Shown here one piece after another: positions 57,066 through 64,000 of a stretch of DNA of 64,000 nucleotides. The stretch's first letter is position 1. Every line of letters starts with the position of its first letter. The DNA comes from Takakia lepidozioides (Eukaryota; Streptophyta; Takakiopsida; Takakiales; Takakiaceae): assembly GCA_030704615.1 (NCBI GenBank), contig CM060734.1:1118001-1182000 (forward strand), in the 5' to 3' direction. The notes beneath the pieces are model-generated. The model saw nothing but the letters and a program-made list of their open reading frames with translations, searched no databases and was not told the DNA's origin. A program made the position numbers and the translations under genes.

Positions 57066-59752
57066 TCAATGCTTCTTCCGCTTATGAGGTCGCCCTTCGA
57101 AAGCTGCAACCGCCTCGGATGCGTTTCCCATTTCTGAGGCACGCACCCAAGATGCCTCCACATGATAATAGCCCTTCCATTTCACGAGATACTCCGTTTC
57201 TCGATTCTTGAACCTCCTCGACTTAAGCACTGCCTCCACCTCGTACTCAGGTTCATTTTCATGATCCAACAGCACAGGTGGCGGACGCAACACTTGATGC
57301 CGATTCGGACGCGCTTCATCTTTGAAGTAAGGCTTCAAAAGGGAGACGTGGAATATCGGATGCACCTTGCTGTTTGCCGGCAGCTCCAATTCATACACAT
57401 CCTCATTCATAACCTTCCGGATGCAAAAGGGTCCCGCATACGGAGGTACGAACTTCGGACTCACTTCCAGTGGTAGTCGAAAATTCTTGATGTTCAACCA
57501 GACCTCCGTGCCTGCCTCAAACATAACTTCCCTCCGCTTCCGATTTGCCTGCCGTTCATACCGTTTCCTAGCTTTGGCAATGTTGTACTTTGCGAGCTTC
57601 AACAGACGCTCGCGTTCTTCCAGCACCAGTGCTGCTGCCGGTTTCTCAACGTCTTGGGCGGCCCAACTTGTCGGCACCAGAGGCGCTTTTCCATAGACCA
57701 ATACGAAAGGGGAAACTCCCGTTGCGGAGTGTTTTGTGTTATTATAACAGAACTCTGCCGCATCCAAGTGCTCCACCCAGTCCGATTGGTCTGCCGACAC
57801 GTAATTCCGCAAATCTGCTTCACCACGGAATTCACCCTTTCCGTTTGGCCGTCCGTCGTAGGTCGGAAGGCGGTGCTCATCTTGAGCCTCGTCTCCATTT
57901 TCTTCCAAAGTGCCCTCCAAAACTTACTTGTAAACTTTGGATCGCGGTCCGAGACAATATCCTTCGAGAGTCCATGATGCTTGAAAACGTGGGCGAAGTA
58001 AAGTCGCATCGTCTCCTGCGCCGTTGCCGTCTCCTTGGTGGGGATGAAATGGCCCATTTTACTGAACCTATCCACCACTACCATGATTGCATCGAATCCT
58101 CTTGACAGCGGCATAGCAGTCATGAAATCCATCGAGACACTTTTCCAAGACCCCTCTAGAATCGGCAAGGGTTGTAACAGCCCCGCTTGCTTTTTGTACT
58201 CGCTCCGGTTTTGTTGGCATGTGGTGCATGTCTTGACATACTCCTCGGCCTCCTCCCTTAGTTTGGGCCAGAAATACTCTTTCTTCAGGAGTGTCGCGGT
58301 GCGTTTGGCTCTGCTGTGGCCCGCAAGCGTGTCATCATGGCATTCTCTCAAGAGACTATCTCTGATCCCTCCCATCGGCACGTAGAGACGCTTTTATTTG
58401 TACCGGAGCAGTCCATTTTGCAAGTGGAACTGCGATTTAACCTCCATCCTCAAGTCCTACATCACGGACTTTGTCATCTCGTCCTTTTGGTAAGCCTTCC
58501 GGATCTTCTTTTGGAGCGCCGTCTCGCCCCTATATACCAACATGAGCTGCTGCTTTCTACTTAGAGCATCGGCCACCACATTGTCCTGTCCCGGTTTATA
58601 TTGGATATCCACGTTGAACACCGCCAAAGTATCTTGCCACCTAAGTTGTTTTGGGGACAACTTAGGCTGTGTGGCAAAATACTTCACCATGACATTGTCC
58701 GTGAACACCTTCACCGGGTTGGAACCAACATAGTGGCGCCAAAGCTCATGACAATGCACCATCGCGTTCATTTCTTTCTCGTGCGTTGGCCACCGTCGCT
58801 CCACTTCATTCAGTTTCTTACTTTCGTAAGCCACTGGATGTCCATCGTGTATGAGTACACCTCCAATCGCGAAGTCCGACGCATCCGTATGAATCTCAAA
58901 TGGACGGTCGAACTCCGGAATTTTCAGGACTGGAGCTTCGGCCATCCGCTGCTTCAACTTGGCAAAAGCTTGGCCACAAAAGGTGTTCCATACACATACC
59001 TTGGATTTACACAGAAAGTCCGACAGTGGCCCCGTGATTTTGGCGAAAATTCTCATATACTTTCGGTAATAGGAGGCGAGTCTTAGGAAGGATCGCACTC
59101 CCGGGACCGAAGTCGGAGGCTCCCAGTCCAAGATCGCCCTCACATTCTGTCATCCATTTTTATCCCATCCTGTGTAATCACATGCCCTAGGAACTCTACT
59201 TTTGTGACCCCGAATTCGCACTTTTTAGCTTTGGCATACAGCTTTCATTCCCGCAATTTCTAGAACACCCTTTTGAGGTGCTCCAGATACTCTTTCTTTG
59301 TTTTCGAGTACACCAAGATGTCGTCGATGTACACGATTACAAAGTCATCCAACTACTCCTGGAAATGGCTGTTCATTAGCGTACTAAAGGTTGCGGGTGC
59401 GTTGAGTCGAAAAGGCATCACCAAGAACTCATACGAACCATATCTTGTCCTGCACGCAGTTTTCTTCTCATCTCCTTCCGCCACTCGGATTTGATGGTAG
59501 CTGGAGCGCAAATTGATCCGGCTGAAATACTTCGCTGCTGCCAACCGATCGAAGAGGTCGTCGATCCTTGACAAAGGGTATCGGTTCTTGATAGTCACCT
59601 TATTCAGAGCCCTATAATCGACACACATCCGCAGCGTCACATCCTTCTTGTCTGCGAATAGCACCGGGGCTCCGTATGGTGACTTACTCGGCCGGATGTA
59701 ACCCTTTGACATTAGATCCTTGAGCTAAGCCTTCAGCTCGACCAACTCTCTG
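57066..59752 (-). pseudogene. Chromovirus copy 2: RT, RNase H, integrase and chromodomain
   Basis: The minus strand encodes pol in order: RT from RELVELKA at 59,750 with [39 protein letters not shown] and a YIDDILVYSK box (about 59.32 kb); RNase H with FEIHTDASDFAIGGVL; an HHCC finger with CTTCQQNRSEYKK; integrase core with MDFMTAMPLSRGFDAIMVVV and DIVSDRDPKFTSKFW; GPF module; and a chromodomain EYLVKWKGYYHVEASWV ending RKKH. In-frame stops after HFQE and around 59.2 kb and a one-base loss near 57,805 break it. Its 5' part is absent: the LTR of a Tcn1-like element starts where RT homology ends. Confidence 0.9.
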
Positions 59753-60300
59753 TGGTGTCACAGACATAGCCCAGAAGAACTTATCAAGAGTAAATACCAG
59801 AAGTTACCAAGTTATTATGGTACCAAAAATTACCATGACTTACCGTAATTTACCATGATCTATCATGATTTACCATTACTTACCAAGTTGCCGGGAGTTT
59901 ACCAAATTACCAAGAGTAACTTGGGAAACTACTCAGGAAGCTTCCTTTGGAGGAAACTTCTCCAACAAGATACCTCATTTGTTTAAGGAAGCTTCTCCAT
60001 CAAGAAACCTTTGTTTAATCTTGGAAACTTCTCCAGCAAGAAATCTCCATAGGAGAGGATTTTTGGGGAAGCTTCTTAGTAGTCAGTATATATAGGAGGC
60101 AAGACTGGACACTCTTCAGTCTCGCCACCACCAGTTCAAGCTACTCTTGTTTCCAGTTCCCAGTACTCTAGCCCAGTTTCTAGTATCTCGTACTCCAGTC
60201 CAGTTTCCAGCATTCTAGTATTCAAGTCGTGTTCCAATATCTTGTACTCTTGTTCATTGTTATAAAGATCGTCTTGATTCCTATTTACTCATCGTGCATT
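59751..60300 (+). mobile_element. 5' LTR of a Tcn1-like Ty3 element
   Basis: Starting TGTGGTGTCACAGAC at the point where chromovirus RT homology is cut, this stretch has repeated TTACCATGA-type words, a TATA box at 60087-60094, a pyrimidine-rich start region and no ORF. It precedes gag by about 130-180 bases. The 3' LTR boundary was not fixed, and the downstream LTR is outside the window. Confidence 0.55.
60087..60094 (+). promoter_or_regulatory. TATA box of the LTR promoter
   Basis: TATATATA followed by AGGAGGCAAGACTGG; a pyrimidine-rich CTCTTCAGTCTCG about 20 bases further on is a plausible start site. Position within the LTR and ahead of gag fits the retroelement promoter. Confidence 0.55.
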
Positions 60301-60425
60301 CGGCCACGCCGACCTTGACTTCTTGTCTAGCATTGTACCTCTAGTTTTATCTCTTGTTTGTGTTCAGTCATGTTCTCGACCTTGACAGTTTGACGAGACT
60401 AAAGTTTGTTCTTTGGTTAGTTAAG

Positions 60426-61446
60426 ATGGAAGGCACATTTGCGGAAATGGTCACCACATTGCAGAGTCTTCAGCTCCAGATGCAAGAACTTCGTCATCTA
60501 CCGCCCAATTGTAAGCTGATCAGTCTCAAGATCTTGACAACGCTCTCCACAATTTGCAACAACAAATTTCAGAATTAAAGGAGTCGAACAATGGATCTTC
60601 ATTCATACGAGTCCCTACTGCAACAGCTCCTACTGCAACGGTTCATCTTCAACAGATTACGAGAGAACCAAAGATCAGCATGCCCGAGAAATTTGATGGG
60701 ACGAGATCAAGATTTCGCGGTTTTGTTCAACTAGTACGACTGTTCCTACGACTACCTCCACAACGCTACCCCGATGAAGGAATTCAAGTGGGATTCGTGG
60801 GCACCCTTCTTGGTTTGCACCGCTATTAGAAAAAAATTCGCATTTACTATATAATTTTGTAGCATTCATGTCCGAGTTCACTGCAACGTTTGGAGATAAT
60901 GATAGAGAGAGAGTTGCAGAAACAAAGATGCGAAATCTTCGACAAGGAGCACGTCCTGCTTCCGTTTATGCTGCCGAATTTTGACAACTTGCGTGCGACC
61001 TCGACTGGAATGAGAAGAGCCTCATTAGTCAGTTTCGATGTGGACTAAAAGATGATGTAAAAGATTTGTTGCTGACAATGCCAAATGTGAGCACACTAAG
61101 TGAATTCATCACCCAAGTCATTGCATGCGATAATCGTTTGTTCGAAAGACGTCAAGAGAAGCGATCTAGATGGTCGACGACGCATCATGTCACTGCTACT
61201 ACGACATCAAATACAACGATCCATCAGACATCCAGTAGTAATCCTATGCAGATTGATGTTGTCCGATTCAAACCATTGACGCCACAAGAAAAACAAAGAC
61301 GGCGCTCGAATGGATTATGCCTCTATTGCGGAGAAGAAGATCACATAACATTAAACTGCCCCAACAAAAGAAGATTCAAAGCTCGGGACATAACTCAAGT
61401 GTTCGATACGAGGAGGTCGGAAAACGACGATGTCCAGTCACAGTAG
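60426..61446 (+). pseudogene. Gag of the Tcn1-like element
   Basis: Starts MEGTFAEMVTTLQSLQLQMQ and, through two frame changes (near 60,540 and 60,830), continues as a helical Gag capsid: KISMPEKFDGTRSRFRGFVQ, RYPDEGIQVGFVGTLL, FMSEFTATFGDNDRERVAE and KDDVKDLLLTMPNVSTLSEF. It ends in a zinc knuckle CLYCGEEDHITLNC. The KFDG...FRGF signature recalls the sushi/Tf1-like lineages of fungi and animals more than typical seed-plant Gag. A stop at about 60,982 is TGA where Arg or Gln would be expected. The TAG at 61,444 may be the natural gag stop because protease follows in the -1 frame. Confidence 0.75.
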
Positions 61447-64000
61447 GGACCATGCGGCTGGACACCACAAATTCCTTACCGAAAAAAGGTTTCTTTCTAC
61501 CTCCAGACCCTGCACCTTGCTTCACAGTTCCGGTAAAAATCAGAGTGCAAAATCGAGATATCGTTGTAGAAGCACTTTTGGACTCAGGAGCTTCAGCTTG
61601 TTTTATGGACAAAAACTTTGCGAAGCAACACAATTTAACGCTCGTAAAGAAGAAACTCTCGGCCCCCGTTGAAGTCATCGATTGACGACCGTTAGCATCA
61701 GGAAATGTGGACCATGAAACTCGACCACTTGAAGTGAAGCTTAAATATCAAGCATCACATATTGTTTTCAATGTCATCCAGTCTCCAACGAATCATGTGA
61801 TCCTTGGACTTCCCTAGTTCGTACTTCACAATCCCGACATCGACTGGTGATCGCGAAAAATTTCTTCAAGACAAAAATGTAGAAATATCAAAGGTATTCA
61901 ACCCCTATTCTTTGGAGCTAGAGCTTTCATGAGAGCTACAAAAAAAACGGCGGCATTTGCACTTTATGCGACTCCGATCAAGACCACAACAGACAAAGGT
62001 ACTTCAACATTACCCGCTCAATATCAAGATTTCAAAGATGTCTTCGAGAAGAAAAATGCAGACATGTTGCCAGAACATCGACCTTATGACTATGCAATTG
62101 AGTTACAAGAAGGAGCCCAACCACCATTCGGCCCAATCCATAACTTATCCCACACGGAGTTGGCTGCATTACGTGAATACATTGATGAAAATTTGTCGAA
62201 GCACTTCATCCGACTTTCAAAATCACCCGCGGGGGCGCCTATCTTGTTTGTGAAAAAGAATGACGGATCATTACGCATGTGTGTCGATTATCGCGGTCTC
62301 AACAAAGTCACAATCAAGAAACGTTATCCGTTGCCGCTGATTTCTAGGCTTCTCGACCAGCTGGGACGAGCGAAGATTTTCACCAAAATCGACTTGAGAT
62401 GAGCATATAACCTTGTACAGATAAAAGAAGGAGACGAATGGAAAACAACTTTTCGAACAAGGTATGGACATTTTGAATACAGTGTTATGCCTTTCAATCT
62501 TACCAATGCTCCAGCAATTTTCCAATATATGATGAATGACATCTTTCGAAAAAATTTAAATGACTTTGTAGTCATCTATTTGGACGACATTTTGATATTT
62601 TCACAGAATGAAGAAGAACATGGCCGCCATGTACGCCTTGTCCTTGATAAATTAAGAGAAAGAGGACTATATGTCAAGTTGGAAAAATGTCTTTCCATCA
62701 ATCTGAGGTCGAATTTCTGGGCTACATTATTTCCGACAAAGACGTCTTTATGGATCAGAAGAAAATACAAACCATTATCGAGTGGATTAAACCAACTTCG
62801 GTCCGAGATGTACAATGTTTTCTGGGCTTTGCAAATTTCTATAGAATCTTCATCAATGACTACTCCAAAATTGCTGCACCATTGATACGACTCACATGGA
62901 AGGACAAATTTGTATGGGACAAGAAGGCTGACCAGACATTTGAAAGGCTGAAGCAGACATTTACAACGGCTCCAATACTGGTACATGCAGACCCATCTAA
63001 ACCATTCTTCTTAGAAGCAGATGCATCGGACTTTGCACTTGGCGCGGTACTCTCGCAATACGGTACAGATGGCCGACTCCACCCTGTTGGTTTTCGTTCT
63101 CGCAATTTTTCCACTGCGGAGATCAATTATGAAATCCATGACAAAGAACTTTTAGCGATTATCGATGCTTTTGAGGAGTGACGACATCTATTGGAGGGAG
63201 CTAAACATCAGGTTACTGTCTATATCGATCACAAAAACCTCGAATATTTTATGAGTGCTCGTGTTTTGAATCGACGTCAAGCGAGATGGAGTATGTCACT
63301 AGCAAGGTTTGATTTTGTTATTACCTACCGTCCCGGACATCTTCAAGGAAAACCAGATGCTCTTTCTCGACGATCGTATCTTGCGCCAAAAGAAGGGGAT
63401 GCAGTTTTTGACCAACAAAAATCCATTATCTTGAAACCATCAAATCTCCAATTGAATATGCTATCCATGTCCACCTATGACGATGCAAAGATCATAAAGG
63501 AGATTCAGGAAGCACTGAAGAGCGACCATTTTGCTACGACACTACAAAGTCAACTAAATCAACCTCGAGACAACCCACATGTTACAAACGACTTCGAATT
63601 CAAAGATGACTTACTTTACTTCAAGGGACTTCTCTATGTACCTCTAGGACCTACACAACTTCGAATTCTTCAAACATGTTATGATCTTCTGGCTGCAGGA
63701 CATTTTGGCTTCAACAAAACATTGGAGTTGATATCCAGGGACTATTGGTGGCCGCAGATGTGGAAACTCGTGAAAGAATTCATAAAATCTTGTGACACGT
63801 GTGCTGGAGCGAAGGGACCACGACATCGACCTTACGGCCTTCTTCAACCATTACCCATTCCTGAGGGTCCATGATCGTCCGTGTCTATGGACTTTATTAC
63901 GGACCTTCCAATTTCCAAGACCACCGATTCAATCCTTGTTATTGTAGACTGTTTTACGAAGATGACACATTTCATTCCATGTAATAAGATGGTTACCGGC
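61447..64000 (+). pseudogene. Pol of the Tcn1-like element, runs off the window
   Basis: Protease (EALLDSGASACFMDKNFA at 61.57 kb), RT ([52 protein letters not shown] at 62.57 kb), RNase H (FFLEADASDFALGAVLSQYG at 63.02 kb; YRPGHLQGKPDALSRR), an HHCC finger with CDTCAGAKGPRHR (63.80 kb) and the first integrase catalytic strand ([20 protein letters not shown]) follow in order up to the window edge. Breaks are TGA or TAG at about 61,683, 61,816, 61,850, 62,399, 63,179 and 63,872 plus one frameshift near 62,690. The nearest described group by feel is the Tcn1 chromoviruses known from fungi, mosses and lycophytes. Confidence 0.85.

Noticed and set aside
1-64000. CRISPR arrays, rRNA genes, complete tRNA genes and bacterial operons
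   Set aside because: No regularly spaced repeats with unique spacers, no rRNA-like blocks, no full tRNA fold and no Shine-Dalgarno-style gene packing were seen; all content is eukaryotic.

Overview
This 64-kb window is plant nuclear DNA. The support is: an intact 11-exon gene for a plant-type N-MYC-downregulated-like (NDL) protein with GT-AG introns; a decayed PPR array; a complete CACTA (En/Spm) DNA transposon; and plant-style Ty3 chromoviruses. The mix of a Tcn1/sushi-like Ty3 element, a LINE of a kind I associate with algae, very long G/C homopolymers and HGDIIKAG-type PPR motifs suggests a non-seed land plant such as a fern or lycophyte. That assignment is inference. No bacterial, organellar, CRISPR or rRNA content was seen.

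Layout. 0-4.7 kb: the intact NDL gene (minus strand), with a poly(A) signal, a pyrimidine-rich 5' leader and a CpG-rich stretch upstream. 4.7-9.7 kb: mostly non-coding, with a tRNA-derived SINE, tandem stem-loops, a short retroposon with target-site duplications and a long hairpin. 9.7-12.6 kb: exons of an unidentified minus-strand gene, invaded by CTGGTAT-rich repeats. 13.2-14.0 kb: a 741-bp Harbinger-type non-autonomous element. 14.4-18.7 kb: a Ty3 integrase split by an inversion, then long ORFs of unknown origin.

18.70-32.11 kb: a complete CACTA element bounded by GGT duplications. It has palindrome-rich subterminal arrays, a minus-strand TNP2-type transposase, two further minus-strand genes, a captured coiled-coil fragment, and a DUF4216-like segment whose orientation is flipped relative to the transposase.

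32.8-47.7 kb: decayed accessory DNA. It holds two relatives of a gag-like ORF, a CCHC Gag fragment, a repeatedly duplicated PPR pseudogene, a GC-rich repeat, an orphan Sec23-like exon and three tandem F-box-like fragments. 47.7-64 kb: nested retroelements. These are two 5'-truncated copies of one chromovirus (minus strand), an unfamiliar spliced cysteine-rich gene, a LINE carrying a chromodomain and a possible methyltransferase-like tail, and a Tcn1-like Ty3 element (plus strand) whose LTR interrupts the second chromovirus copy and which runs off the end.

Only the NDL gene reads as fully intact host coding sequence. The CACTA element has a nearly complete gene set with frame damage; the retroelements carry frameshifts and stops. 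The most unusual items are the LINE's extra domains, the cysteine-rich gene at 49.4-50.8 kb and the rearranged multi-gene CACTA.
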